Assembly (NCBI GenBank): GCA_013298695.1
Contig: JAAFIS010000001.1
Coordinates: 434,001 to 498,000 of the forward strand
Length of the DNA stretch: 64,000 nucleotides
Direction of reading: 5' to 3'
Source of the DNA: Betaproteobacteria bacterium
GTDB taxonomy: Bacteria > Pseudomonadota > Gammaproteobacteria > Burkholderiales > Casimicrobiaceae
The position numbers were made by a program, and so were the translations under genes. Below the pieces are notes generated by a model. It was not told the origin of the DNA and ran no database searches. It saw only the letters and a list, made by a program, of their open reading frames with translations. Shown one piece after another: positions 1-9,094 of the stretch (positions within the stretch are counted from its first letter, which is position 1; every line of letters begins with the position of its first letter).

Positions 1-605
1 GGATATCCGAGCGCTTTACGAACCAGTTCAAGGTCTGCGATGTAGTCGTCGGTTTTGTGAGTTGCGGCGTTGCCTGTTAGCGTGGCGACGCACTTGGCAA
101 GCTCCTGCTCGATTCTGGCCGTGGTCGTATTGAAACCATCCACAATCATCTCGCGCGGTTTGAGTTTTTCTGGCTCAAGCGTGCCCGAGTCACAGCTCAA
201 GGTTTTGCTGCGACCAGTGCCGCGTTGATCGACCAAAACAATATCGCGATTGCGGCGAAGCGTAAACAACGAGTTCACTAAGAAGCCAATGTCGCTTGCG
301 GCCTGACCGGGGCCGCCGGCAAAGAAAAACACGGCGTCCTTCTCCGGAAAACGCGTGAGCGCTGGCAGCAGCGCGACATGGATCTTGATTTTTGCGCCGT
401 CGGGTTTCGAGTGATCCTCTGGGACTTCCATCATCGCGCAGCGCGCTTCAGTGTCAAGACTGAGCAGCCTGCAACTTGAGAAAGCGAGCGCCGACTGGGT
501 TGAAGCCGTTTGCGTGCTGCAGGCGCCGAGAGAAAGCACGAGCGCCAGTGCGCTAAGCGCAGCGGCGACGCGAGAGCGACGAGTTCGAATGAACAGTGAA
601 ATCAT
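1..605 (-). CDS. Alpha/beta hydrolase lipoprotein, partial (C-terminus outside window)
   Basis: An open frame of 201 codons runs from an ATG at 605 to the window edge, so the C-terminal part is missing. Residues 1-29 form a lipoprotein signal with lipobox LGAC (Cys29), predicting a membrane-anchored exported enzyme. AGGPG at 96-100 resembles the HGGPG oxyanion-hole motif and DQRGTGRS at 126-133 the next strand of the proline iminopeptidase/TAP-like fold. DLELVRKALGY at the edge is the helix that normally precedes the nucleophile elbow, which would lie outside. An AGGTGGG ribosome site precedes the start. Family call is good; substrate (peptide or ester) is unknown. Confidence 0.8.
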   Translation of the reverse strand, partial: MISLFIRTRRSRVAAALSALALVLSLGACSTQTASTQSALAFSSCRLLSLDTEARCAMMEVPEDHSKPDGAKIKIHVALLPALTRFPEKDAVFFFAGGPGQAASDIGFLVNSLFTLRRNRDIVLVDQRGTGRSKTLSCDSGTLEPEKLKPREMIVDGFNTTTARIEQELAKCVATLTGNAATHKTDDYIADLELVRKALGY

Positions 606-748
606 GACCCACCTTTTTTGTTCGGACCGGTACGCAGCAGCTTGCGGCGCTACGCCGGATGAGATAAGCGTAGCCAAAGCGCGTTCGCGCGACACTCAAT
701 TGCGATGAATTGCCGAAATCGCGGCGCGAAGGCTCGCAAATCGATGAC

Positions 749-940
749 TTAAACGCCGACCGCGCGCAGCACTAATTGAACCAATCCGATCAGCGTGATG
801 ACCAGCACCAACGCGCAAAGAATTCCGGCGGCAATCAGGTGCTGAGGTTTAATCGATTCATCGCTGGTTGCCGCACCGCGCTTCCGGATGCCTACGAAGG
901 CGGATAGCACCGCGAGCACCGCCGCAGCGAAGCCCTTCAT
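749..940 (-). CDS. DUF2970 small membrane protein
   Basis: This 63-residue protein has an amphipathic N-terminal stretch ending in a basic VGIRKR motif and one C-terminal membrane helix (about residues 35-60). That is the layout of DUF2970, a short family common in betaproteobacteria. The function is unknown. It lies 28 bp downstream of the 168-residue gene on the same strand, so the two may be cotranscribed. Small length and full-length match make the call plausible although no catalytic residues can be seen. Confidence 0.75.
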   Translation of the reverse strand: MKGFAAAVLAVLSAFVGIRKRGAATSDESIKPQHLIAAGILCALVLVITLIGLVQLVLRAVGV

Positions 941-968
941 CGGTGCGCCGATTCATGGAACGCGCTCA

Positions 969-1475
969 TTACTTCGCGGCGCTACGTACCGCGTCCAAAA
1001 AGCGTTGACCCGTGGCCTCTCCCATCATTCGATCCAAAGAGGCGCGAGTCTGGGTGACGGTGTCGCGGAGTTCTTGTGCGTTTTTGCATCGCTCGATTTT
1101 GATCGCCATCGTTTCTGCACCGGGGCCGAGCACGTCGTTAAGGAAGCGCACAGCCGCATTCCGTGCTGCATTGAACTGCTGCTGCGTCGGCTCGGTGGAA
1201 TCTGTCGGCGTCGTACTGGCGGCGCTTGGCCCCGGCGACATGCTCGAAGAAAACGACATTCCATCAGACGAATCAATCACTCCGCTTGCTTGAAGCTCAA
1301 GCAACAACGGCTCGATTTCTGCAGGGCGCACCACCGCGGCGAGCTTGGCAACGGTATTCTTTCCATCGATCATGATGAGCAATCTTCGCAACTCGGCTCG
1401 CAATCCAAGTTTGCGCGTTGCGATTTCAACGTTCCCCGCCTCGGTCTTTCTGAAAATTGTGTTGGGACTTAGCAT
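969..1475 (-). CDS. Conserved hypothetical protein, 168 aa
   Basis: No named family recognised. The N-terminal 70 residues are helical and include LRRLLIMIDGKNTVAKL followed by a leucine-rich helix, a pattern seen in winged-helix-like N-terminal domains of uncharacterised betaproteobacterial proteins. Residues 70-95 are a Ser/Pro/Thr-rich linker, and the C-terminal half is a helical domain with many Arg, Ala and Asp. No signal peptide or membrane segment is visible, so it is probably cytosolic. It precedes the DUF2970 gene. Function is not inferred. Confidence 0.6.
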   Translation of the reverse strand: MLSPNTIFRKTEAGNVEIATRKLGLRAELRRLLIMIDGKNTVAKLAAVVRPAEIEPLLLELQASGVIDSSDGMSFSSSMSPGPSAASTTPTDSTEPTQQQFNAARNAAVRFLNDVLGPGAETMAIKIERCKNAQELRDTVTQTRASLDRMMGEATGQRFLDAVRSAAK

Positions 1476-1762
1476 GGTCGTAAACGCACATTTTGATCGT
1501 GAGGTCGAGCTTCAAAATCTTACACCCGGCTGACGTATTGTGCGCGTTTCAAATCAGATAGCTCTTATTTTGACCAAGCGTGTTGCGCAATCGATTAGGG
1601 TTGTTGGCACAAACGCCAGGAAATTGCGGAAAAAGCGCGGAATTCACTCGACTTGAAGCAATTTCGCGCGCGACGCCCGCACTAATTGGGCGAAACTGCA
1701 CGGGGCCGTTGTTATTCAAGTGAGATACCGGGTGGCGCTTAAGCGCTCACCGTCTCTGTCGA
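1476..1762. other. Intergenic region with one isolated hairpin
   Basis: These 287 bp hold no convincing gene. The one structured piece is the palindrome at 1674-1692 (CGCCC, a nine-base loop, GGGCG). It resembles the right-hand hairpin of the dispersed 86 bp repeat family described elsewhere in this window, but no matching left half is evident, so it may be a decayed copy or a chance match. Confidence 0.4.
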
Positions 1763-3112
1763 TCACTCGACGCTTGCGATCGCGCCTTTCAGTGTGTCAA
1801 ACAACTGATCAATGTGCGTTTTCTCGATGACAAACGGCGGCGACAACGCAATGATGTCGCCGGTGGTGCGAACCAGAATACCGCGCTTGTAGCATTCGAG
1901 AAACACGTCAAATGCTCGTCTGACGGGCTCTCCTGGGCGCGGCGCAAGTTCAACCGCGCCGATGAGCCCTGTGTTTCGAATGTCGATGACGTTTTTCGTG
2001 CCCTTGAGCGAATGAATCGCATCTTCCCAGTAGCTTGCCAGCGAGGCAGCTCGCTCGAAAAGCGCTTCGTCTTTGTAGAGCTTTAGTGTCGCGTTGCCAG
2101 CCGCACAGGCGAGCGGATGACCGGAATAGGTGTAGCCGTGAGTAAGCTCAACCATATGTTCGGGCCCGGTCATGAAGGCGTCGTAAATCGCGGGTGTGGT
2201 GATCACGGCGCCCATTGGCACCGTTCCGCTGGTCAATCCCTTTGCGCAGGCAATCATGTCCGGTTCTACACCGTAATGTTGAGCAGCAAACTCAGAGCCG
2301 GTGCGACCGAACCCGGTAATCACTTCGTCAAAAATCAGCAGGATGCCGTGTTTCGTGCAAATCTCGCGCAACCGCTGGAGATAGTTTTTTGGCGGAATCA
2401 AGACACCGGTTGAACCCGCAATCGGCTCGACGATTACGGCGGCAATGTTCGAAGCATCATGAAGCGCGACGAGTTTTTCGAGCTCATCGGCTAGATGCGC
2501 GCCATGTTCGGGTTGGCCTCGGCTAAATGCGTTGTCCTTCAGCAAATGCGTGCTCGGCAAATGATCGACGCCTGAGAGCAAGGTGCCGAAGAGTTTGCGA
2601 TTCCCGACGATGCCGCCGACCGAGATACCGCCAAAATTAACGCCGTGATAGCCACGCTCACGACCGATTAATCGGGTTCGCGTGCCTTGCCCTCTCATGC
2701 GTTGGTAAGCGATCGCGATTTTCAGTGCAGTGTCAACCGACTCAGAGCCGGAGTTCGTGAAAAACACGTGCCCCATGTTTTTCGGCGAAATCTCAATAAC
2801 GCGATTAGCCAACTCAAACGCAAGCGGATGCCCCATGTTGAAAGGCGTACCGAAATCCATCGTTGCCGCTTGTTTTTGAATGGCTTCGACAATGGGCTTC
2901 CTGCCGTGTCCCGCGTTGCAACACCAAAGCCCCGCGATACCGTCCAGAATTTGGCGTCCGTCGTGCGACGTGTAGTGCATGCCTTCAGCTGCAACCAACA
3001 TTCTTGGCGCGGATTTGAACTGGCGATTCGCGGTAAACGGCATCCAGTGCGCGCGCATCGCCTCTGCGCTAATTTCGGCCTGTAGGTGTTTTGCTTCGGT
3101 CATGGAATTCAT
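1763..3112 (-). CDS. Omega-amino acid:pyruvate transaminase, class III
   Basis: A 449-residue PLP-dependent class III aminotransferase of full family length. The motif FDEVITGFGRTG (from 261) supplies the PLP-ring aspartate Asp262, and CAKGLTSG carries the Schiff-base lysine Lys291. SGSESVDTALK (121-131) binds the phosphate. The N-terminal AHWMPFTANRQFK block is characteristic of beta-alanine/omega-amino acid:pyruvate transaminases, which move an amino group from a terminal amine donor to pyruvate in the cytosol. The gene is divergent from an M14 deacylase gene. Exact donor (beta-alanine, taurine-like or polyamine-derived) cannot be told. A start at the second Met (residue 4) is also possible. 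Confidence 0.88.
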   Translation of the reverse strand: MNSMTEAKHLQAEISAEAMRAHWMPFTANRQFKSAPRMLVAAEGMHYTSHDGRQILDGIAGLWCCNAGHGRKPIVEAIQKQAATMDFGTPFNMGHPLAFELANRVIEISPKNMGHVFFTNSGSESVDTALKIAIAYQRMRGQGTRTRLIGRERGYHGVNFGGISVGGIVGNRKLFGTLLSGVDHLPSTHLLKDNAFSRGQPEHGAHLADELEKLVALHDASNIAAVIVEPIAGSTGVLIPPKNYLQRLREICTKHGILLIFDEVITGFGRTGSEFAAQHYGVEPDMIACAKGLTSGTVPMGAVITTPAIYDAFMTGPEHMVELTHGYTYSGHPLACAAGNATLKLYKDEALFERAASLASYWEDAIHSLKGTKNVIDIRNTGLIGAVELAPRPGEPVRRAFDVFLECYKRGILVRTTGDIIALSPPFVIEKTHIDQLFDTLKGAIASVE

Positions 3113-3375
3113 GGGGGCTCCACTAAGCGTCTATTCGATAAGAACCTGAGCCTACGCGAATTTTTGGCTAGACGCTAATGCTTGTTTCGTATCGTATCTG
3201 CGGGGAGCCTTCTGGGTCTTCCGCGCGGACTGTGCACGATTATGTAGGTAGCTGCATGACCTCGCTTCGGTGGTCACTGCGGTTTGCCTGTCCAAGCCCG
3301 CGTCGACCCCTGCGTTCATTCTTTCTAGACTACGCGCATGCAAAAATTGCGGCAATCCCGTACTCATGAATAACA

Positions 3376-4326
3376 ATGCATACCTTCCGCAGCACCTCGT
3401 TTACCTCGCCCAACGCGGGTACAAAATTGATCGTTCTTGGCGCGGTTCATGGCAGCGAGAAATGCGGGACCGTGGGGATTGGCCGAATCGCCAACGAGAT
3501 TGAAACAGGTGCGCTCAAGTTGGCGCGGGGTCAATTAACCGTCGTGCCCATCACCAATCCAAAGGCCTATGCGCAAAATACGCGAAACGGCGATCGAAAC
3601 CTGAATCGTCGATTGCGGCCTACGACTGAGGTGAAGGAGTTCGAGGATAGTGTCGCGAACTGGCTGTGTCCGTTGCTCGCTCAACACAACGTGCTGCTCG
3701 ATCTGCATTCGTTTCAAGCGCAGGGCCGCGCGTTTGTGATGGTGGGGCCTGACAACAACGCAAACGCGCTTGAGCCGTTTAGCTATGCCGCCGAAGAGTT
3801 GGCACTCGCAAAATCTCTAGGTGTAACCCGCGCCGTCGACGGCTGGCTATCAACTTACGCCACCGGGGTTGAGCGTCGCCGCGCAACTCGTCCAGCAGAA
3901 ATGGATTCGACCGATCTCGATCCGCAATACGGTATGGGGACTACTGAGTACATGCGCTCTGTGGGCGGTTGGTCGCTCACGCTCGAATGTGGTCAACACG
4001 ACGATCCAGACGCGCCAGAAGTCGCCTACCAAGCCATTCGACGCTCGCTTGCCCATTTGAATTTGATAGACGAACCTGCACCCCAGCAGCAATCGATGGA
4101 GGGGCTGCGTTTATACGATGTCATCGATAAATTGCACGTTGATGATTCGTTTGCCAAGCGCTGGCAAAGTTTCGATTCGCTACGGCAGGGCGAGCTGATC
4201 GGCACTCGCGCAAACGGAGAGAGCGTATACGCGCAACAAGACGGCTGGATCGTTTTCCCCAACGCGGTCGCGGCGGCGGGCAATGAATGGTTTTACTTGG
4301 CAAAGGCGAACGCGCGTTTTCGCTAG
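3376..4326 (+). CDS. Succinylglutamate desuccinylase/aspartoacylase-family M14 hydrolase
   Basis: A 316-residue zinc hydrolase. GAVHGSEKCG gives the metal ligands His25 and Glu28, and LDLHS gives His111. Arg70 and the NLNR motif (75-78) are the substrate carboxylate-binding positions of the AstE/aspartoacylase family, so an N-acyl amino acid deacylation reaction is expected. No signal peptide is seen. The final 60 residues form a beta-rich C-terminal extension (LIGTRANGESVYA) like a biotinyl-lipoyl-type barrel, usual in this family. The gene is divergent from the omega-transaminase, suggesting a shared catabolic theme; the substrate itself is unknown. Confidence 0.82.
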   Translation: MHTFRSTSFTSPNAGTKLIVLGAVHGSEKCGTVGIGRIANEIETGALKLARGQLTVVPITNPKAYAQNTRNGDRNLNRRLRPTTEVKEFEDSVANWLCPLLAQHNVLLDLHSFQAQGRAFVMVGPDNNANALEPFSYAAEELALAKSLGVTRAVDGWLSTYATGVERRRATRPAEMDSTDLDPQYGMGTTEYMRSVGGWSLTLECGQHDDPDAPEVAYQAIRRSLAHLNLIDEPAPQQQSMEGLRLYDVIDKLHVDDSFAKRWQSFDSLRQGELIGTRANGESVYAQQDGWIVFPNAVAAAGNEWFYLAKANARFR

Positions 4327-4547
4327 CTTGCTAGCTTACACATTGAAACGCTTATTTATATGGGCAAACCGCATAATAAGATGAAATATCGGAATGGCAT
4401 TTAACGACGTGTTTAGCCCAATAAAAACGAAGTCGTGAGCGTATTGCCCGAAATGATACGAAGTTTCGATCTGGGTTCACCAACGCGAACGCCGATCCAG
4501 TACTACATTACTCAATTCATTCACCGACCCCGAGCGTTTTCGTCCAC
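4327..4547. other. Intergenic region holding one 86 bp-family repeat copy
   Basis: This gap contains copy A of the dispersed hairpin element (about 4351-4430; inner arms ATATGGGC and GCCCAATA). The rest is AT-rich and has no clear gene. The GGDEF frame stays open upstream of its TTG codon, but I found no better start in it. Confidence 0.55.
4351..4430. repeat. Dispersed bipartite hairpin element, copy A
   Basis: Inner arms ATATGGGC (4358-4365) and GCCCAATA (4416-4423) span 66 bp, the same inner distance as in the well-preserved copies D and E. The outer arms are degenerate. The copy lies wholly between genes. Confidence 0.5.
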
Positions 4548-5696
4548 TTGGATCCCATCACCGCTTTCGTTATTGCCACGGCTTTTGCACTGCTCAACGG
4601 CGCGGTGTTGGGCTTTGTGCACTCGGCGCTCAGCGACGATCTAAAACCCAGCGCATCGGATTGGCGTATAGGAACGTTGCTGGTTGCCGGTGGCGGTATC
4701 GTGCTGGCGGCCAATGGCGCGTCGCGAGTTGATTGGCTGATCCCTGTTGCCAACGGCTGCTTGTTGGGCGGAATCGCGCTCTACACGCGCTCAATTCGTC
4801 GATACGCGCAGCGCAAGGATTCACTTTGGGTGTTTGTACCCGCGATCATTGCTGCCGCGCTTAACGCCGCGTTCGCACTGGTGTGGCCGAGCGTTGCTGT
4901 GCGGCTTGTGATCGTGAGCCTTGTGATGGTGGCCTACTTGCTGACGGCAACGCGCGAGCTGTGGCGTCACCGGCGGATCGAGCGAACGAGTTCAGGCAAC
5001 GCGATGATTGCACTGTGCTCGTTCGTCAACGCCTTGATCCTAGCGAGGCTGGCCTACTATATCGTCGTTGCGCCCGATGTTCAGTCGATCACCACCGCAG
5101 GCAACATCGTCAACGGACTCTCTCCTGCGCTGATCTCTGCGATGCCGGTCGTTGGCACCACCGTGTTTGCATTGATGTGTTTTGAGCGCATGCGAGATCA
5201 GATGCAACGGGTCGCTTCAACCGACGCCCTGACTCAGTTGCCTAACCGGCGCACGATTAACGAACGCGCAGCGAGTGCTTTCTCCGAGGCGAAACGCACG
5301 CAACGACCGCTCTCAATTGCGGTGATCGACGTCGATCATTTCAAGAACATCAATGACCAATACGGTCATGAAATCGGAGACGTCGTTTTGCGTGGTGTGG
5401 CTGACGCATTAGCCGCAAATTGTCGCGGTTTCGGCATGGTCGGTCGCCAAGGCGGTGAGGAATTTGTTGCGCTGTTTGATGATGCGGGCGCTGATGAAGC
5501 GCAGGCTATCGCGGAGCGCTTGCGCGCGGCAATTGCTGACTCAACGGTATCCGGCGCGCCCCGTCCGTTAAAGGTGACGGTGTCGGTAGGCGTTGCGTCA
5601 TCAAACAACAACGACGCTTCATTTAACGACCTGCTGCGTCGAGCGGATCGGGCGTTGTATGAAGCCAAAGCAGCGGGCAGAAATCTGGTGCGCTAG
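4548..5696 (+). CDS. Membrane-bound diguanylate cyclase (GGDEF)
   Basis: A 382-residue protein with about six hydrophobic helices in residues 1-210, then a GGDEF domain. DALTQLPNRR begins at 226 and the active-site loop reads GGEEF at 302-306, an accepted active variant, so synthesis of cyclic di-GMP from GTP at the inner membrane is predicted. The inhibitory I-site is degenerate: the usual RxxD reads RGFG (293-296), so product feedback through that site is probably lost. The start is a TTG with no obvious Shine-Dalgarno, and the N-terminus could be longer. The sensed signal is unknown. Confidence 0.87.
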   Translation: MDPITAFVIATAFALLNGAVLGFVHSALSDDLKPSASDWRIGTLLVAGGGIVLAANGASRVDWLIPVANGCLLGGIALYTRSIRRYAQRKDSLWVFVPAIIAAALNAAFALVWPSVAVRLVIVSLVMVAYLLTATRELWRHRRIERTSSGNAMIALCSFVNALILARLAYYIVVAPDVQSITTAGNIVNGLSPALISAMPVVGTTVFALMCFERMRDQMQRVASTDALTQLPNRRTINERAASAFSEAKRTQRPLSIAVIDVDHFKNINDQYGHEIGDVVLRGVADALAANCRGFGMVGRQGGEEFVALFDDAGADEAQAIAERLRAAIADSTVSGAPRPLKVTVSVGVASSNNNDASFNDLLRRADRALYEAKAAGRNLVR

Positions 5697-5921
5697 TTCG
5701 GTTGAGCGTGCCTCATCTAGCCGCAACCGCGCCACTTTTTTTGTGGACACGCTACGTCCGCTCGCTAACACATAAGGTGTTTGTAACGCGTAGAAGTGGC
5801 AAAAATGACACTCCAATGAGCGGTTTTGGCAGTATCCTATCCGCACGCGTGAGACGAACTGCATTTCGACGCAGTACATTCGGATTCACACGGGTTCTAA
5901 CAACGTATCGGGGGATTCAAA

Positions 5922-8438
5922 ATGGGTACAAAGCTTTTTGCCGTCGGCAAAACTCGCGGCATTCAACTGCACAGTCTTGGCAAGGCCGCGTCAAGGTGTG
6001 CCACTGCCATCTTGGCCGGCGCAGCGCTCGCGACGCACGCTGCGGTGATCACAGTTGACTCAGCCGCTGACGACATCTTTCCTGATTCAACCGGCGCGCT
6101 CTTCGATTTTGCAGGCTCGCCCGTCGCGCCGCCCGCTTCGCCAAAATGCACGCTGCGCATGGCAATCGCTGCGGCGAATCTCAACACAGCAATCGGCGGC
6201 GCGAACGGCTGCCCAGCGGGTGCGGCAAGCCCTACCATCGACGTCATTCAGTTTGGAGCGTTGTTTGGCACGACGCAAACAATAACGCTCGCAAACAAGT
6301 TAACGGCAGCCGTACCCCCGAGTTACAGCCTTTCCGGCGCGGGAGTGCCATCGACGCTCGTCGCTTCTGAAAGTTTGACGATCACTGGCCCGGGCTCTTC
6401 GCTACTAACGGTCGACGGTGCAAGCCCGGGCAGCGGCAACTTGCGCACTTTGTTACTAAGCGACGGCAGCTCCACTGCGCTTTCAACATTTAGCGTGACC
6501 GGAATCAAGCTTGTTCGCGGCCGCACCCTCGACGGCGGCGGTGGGTGCATGTTTTCCTCCGACAATTTGAGTTTGAACGACGTCGTTTTCGAAGCCTGCG
6601 AATCAGTTGGCGGCGCAACCAATATCGGCATTGGCGGCGCGTTGGGCGCTGGTAACACCGACATCGCCTTTCGGCCGAATGTCTCGCTGCAAAACGTGAA
6701 GTTTTTGAGCAATCGCGCGCTTCGCGGCAGCAACGCGGCTTTCTCGCTTGGCGGCGCTGCGTTCATCGGTTCTGGAACGCGATACGTGGGTGCGGTGAGC
6801 TTGACTAATGTGCAAGCGATTGGAAATTCCGCTGAGGCGGTCGGTGCGATTCAAGTGCAAAGAGCAGCCTCGGTCAGCGTTGCAGACAGCGTGGTCGCTT
6901 CAAATTCGGCAACGGGTGACTACAGTGCCGCTAACGCGTCGAATGGGCGTTTTGGCGGAATGCGGGTGTTTGACGTGACGGGCAACGTCACGATTAGTCA
7001 GAGCGGTTTTGTCAGCAATTACGCGCAGGTTGAACGCGGCGGTCTTTCCATCGTGACGGTGACTGGTACGACGACGATCACCGACACGTCGTTTGTCGGT
7101 AACGTCGCTCGCAATGGGCGCATCGGCGGCTTCGAAATCTTGAGTCGCTTTGGTCCTGTGAGTAATCTTTGTGACGGAACGACGGGCGGTAACGTCTCTC
7201 TCAGCAATGTGTTTGTTGAGAAGAACATTGCGCCGATATCCACAGGTGGCTTTCGCATTCTGTGCGCGGGGGACGTGAGTCTCACCAACGTCGAAGCGGT
7301 TAGCAACGAAGCTTCAGGCGGCCCGGCCTACGGGGTGTTTGCGGCGGGCGGATCAACAGCCGCATTTTTTATCGGTGCTGTCGGCAATAGCGTCGGCGCT
7401 GTCACCATGTCAAACGTACGGATCATCGGCAACCGCTCGTTTAGCTATGAATCGGCTCCCAGCGTTTTGGTTGGCGGCTTCACCATTGCCAACGTGACTG
7501 ATGCAGCTTCGCTCAGTGCCGACAAACTCATCGTGCGTGACAATCAGGTTCAACGGGGTGAAAGCGGCATTTCGCTGCGCGCCAACAGTGCAGCGCGCAG
7601 CTACGTGGTCACCCAATCTGAATTCACGGGCAATATCAGTGAGAACGGGCACGGCCCATTCGATACGGCGGGCGACGGTCAATACACATTACGCAACAGC
7701 ACCGTTGCCCACAACCTGATGTTTGGTAACGGCGGTGCAATCCATGCAAACGTCCACACCAACACCACAAACGGCATCGCTTTCACGCTCGAAAACGTGA
7801 CGTCCGCGCGAAATCGCGGCAATTTTTCGGAGGCGTTTTACGTGAATACGTTTGTGTCGTCGGGCGTACCCAATGGCAGCAATTCCACGGTCACGGTGAA
7901 AAACTCGATTCTTGGTGGACGTACGTTTCCTTCGCCCACCGACTCGGCTCAGGTCGAAAGCATCATCGGCACGTTCGTCAGCACAAACAATGTTGTTGAA
8001 TCAACTGGAGGAGGGAAAAACTTCTGCAGCGGCGCAGGTGTTGTTTGCAACGTCGATGCAAAGATTGAAAACGCCGCCACGCTGGATCCGCAAGTCACGA
8101 AAACTATGGCGTTGCGCCCAGGCAGTCCGGCGCTAGATGCGGGTAACTCCGCGGGAGTTGCCGCGTTTGATCAGCGCGGTACGGGTTTCCCGCGAGTGAT
8201 TGGTAGCGCGGTAGACATCGGCGCTTTCGAATCGCCAGCGCTTACCGCAGTATTACCATGCAAACTCGATATGGACGGCGACAGCCAAACAACCGCAACC
8301 AAAGAAGGGCTCGTATTGCTGCGTTCGATGCTGGGTTTCACAGCGGCGGCCGCCGTGGCGAACACCGGAATCCTGCAAAGCAATTGGGAGGCGGTTCGCG
8401 CCAACCTCAACGCCAACTGCGGAACGAATTTGCCGTGA
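5922..8438 (+). CDS. Secreted right-handed beta-helix protein with C-terminal Ca-binding module
   Basis: An 838-residue exported protein. A signal peptide with Ala-rich core covers roughly residues 1-40, followed by CTLRMAIAAANLN (a CSLREXLT-type motif found at the head of many extracellular beta-helix proteins). Residues about 130-700 consist of repeated short strands with frequent N/G/S turns such as NVTI and LENV, typical of a parallel beta-helix. The C-terminus has LDMDGDSQTTATKEGLVLLR, a calcium-loop plus helix unit like a single dockerin/EF-type repeat. RBS GGGGG lies eight bases before the ATG. It is likely an adhesin or surface glycan-related protein; no catalytic residues can be assigned. 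Confidence 0.8.
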   Translation: MGTKLFAVGKTRGIQLHSLGKAASRCATAILAGAALATHAAVITVDSAADDIFPDSTGALFDFAGSPVAPPASPKCTLRMAIAAANLNTAIGGANGCPAGAASPTIDVIQFGALFGTTQTITLANKLTAAVPPSYSLSGAGVPSTLVASESLTITGPGSSLLTVDGASPGSGNLRTLLLSDGSSTALSTFSVTGIKLVRGRTLDGGGGCMFSSDNLSLNDVVFEACESVGGATNIGIGGALGAGNTDIAFRPNVSLQNVKFLSNRALRGSNAAFSLGGAAFIGSGTRYVGAVSLTNVQAIGNSAEAVGAIQVQRAASVSVADSVVASNSATGDYSAANASNGRFGGMRVFDVTGNVTISQSGFVSNYAQVERGGLSIVTVTGTTTITDTSFVGNVARNGRIGGFEILSRFGPVSNLCDGTTGGNVSLSNVFVEKNIAPISTGGFRILCAGDVSLTNVEAVSNEASGGPAYGVFAAGGSTAAFFIGAVGNSVGAVTMSNVRIIGNRSFSYESAPSVLVGGFTIANVTDAASLSADKLIVRDNQVQRGESGISLRANSAARSYVVTQSEFTGNISENGHGPFDTAGDGQYTLRNSTVAHNLMFGNGGAIHANVHTNTTNGIAFTLENVTSARNRGNFSEAFYVNTFVSSGVPNGSNSTVTVKNSILGGRTFPSPTDSAQVESIIGTFVSTNNVVESTGGGKNFCSGAGVVCNVDAKIENAATLDPQVTKTMALRPGSPALDAGNSAGVAAFDQRGTGFPRVIGSAVDIGAFESPALTAVLPCKLDMDGDSQTTATKEGLVLLRSMLGFTAAAAVANTGILQSNWEAVRANLNANCGTNLP

Positions 8439-9094
8439 AGCCAAGTGCGAGAGCAATCTCGCATTCAAGTTTTACAAATTGGAGTCGCCGCGAAATCGGA
8501 TCAGCGCATGCGGATTACATCTATAGCTACGTGGCTTGGGCGCCCCTCTTATTGGGCGGCGGAACGAAATAATCTGGTTAGCAATATTTAATTTAAACGC
8601 GCTGATCGCCCAACAAAATGGACACCAAACCGAAATAGTTAACAGGATGCGGCGGTCTCGAATTGTTCAAGGTGTGCCGAATCGTTCATGCAACAAAATT
8701 AAGTGTTGCCACCAAACAATGACGTTGGCATAATCGATCGGGTAATGAGAAGGAATCAACGGCAACGTGGATTTCAGTTGGACACTGGAGCGAGCTCAGG
8801 GTTGACGGATCGCTTTCGCTGATCGCGAGCCGTTTTTCTGAGTTTGCCGCTTTGTTGATTGGAAGGCGCGATGCGTTTCCGGCACTTTTCGGACACCGAT
8901 GACAGCGAAAACTTCTGAAACTTGTCCTGAAATGGCGCTGGAATCCGTTTATACATTGAGAAGTCATGATTTTTCGAGGGTCGGCTTGTTGCAAACATCT
9001 CCTGCCCAGAGTCAGAGCGCAAAAAACGTCACAATTGAAACCTTTTCTTTTAGTACTAGCTTGTGTAGCATCCAAGAAAACTGAGGTTAATCTT
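8439..9094. other. Intergenic region, 656 bp
   Basis: No gene is supported here. It contains repeat copy F (8541-8625). An open frame continues upstream of the dockerin-protein ATG but lacks a ribosome site and reads as non-coding. The stretch just before 9095 is AT-rich (TTGAAA near 9035) and is the likely promoter/leader of the secreted-protein genes that follow, though I cannot define -10 and -35 boxes firmly. Confidence 0.5.
8541..8625 (-). repeat. Dispersed bipartite hairpin element, copy F
   Basis: In reverse complement this copy begins TTGGGCGATCAG then GCGTTT, matching copy E almost base for base in that stretch. It ends with the hairpin at 8541-8558 (CGCCC, loop, GGGCG). Total length is about 85 bp, as in copies D, E and H. 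Confidence 0.65.
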
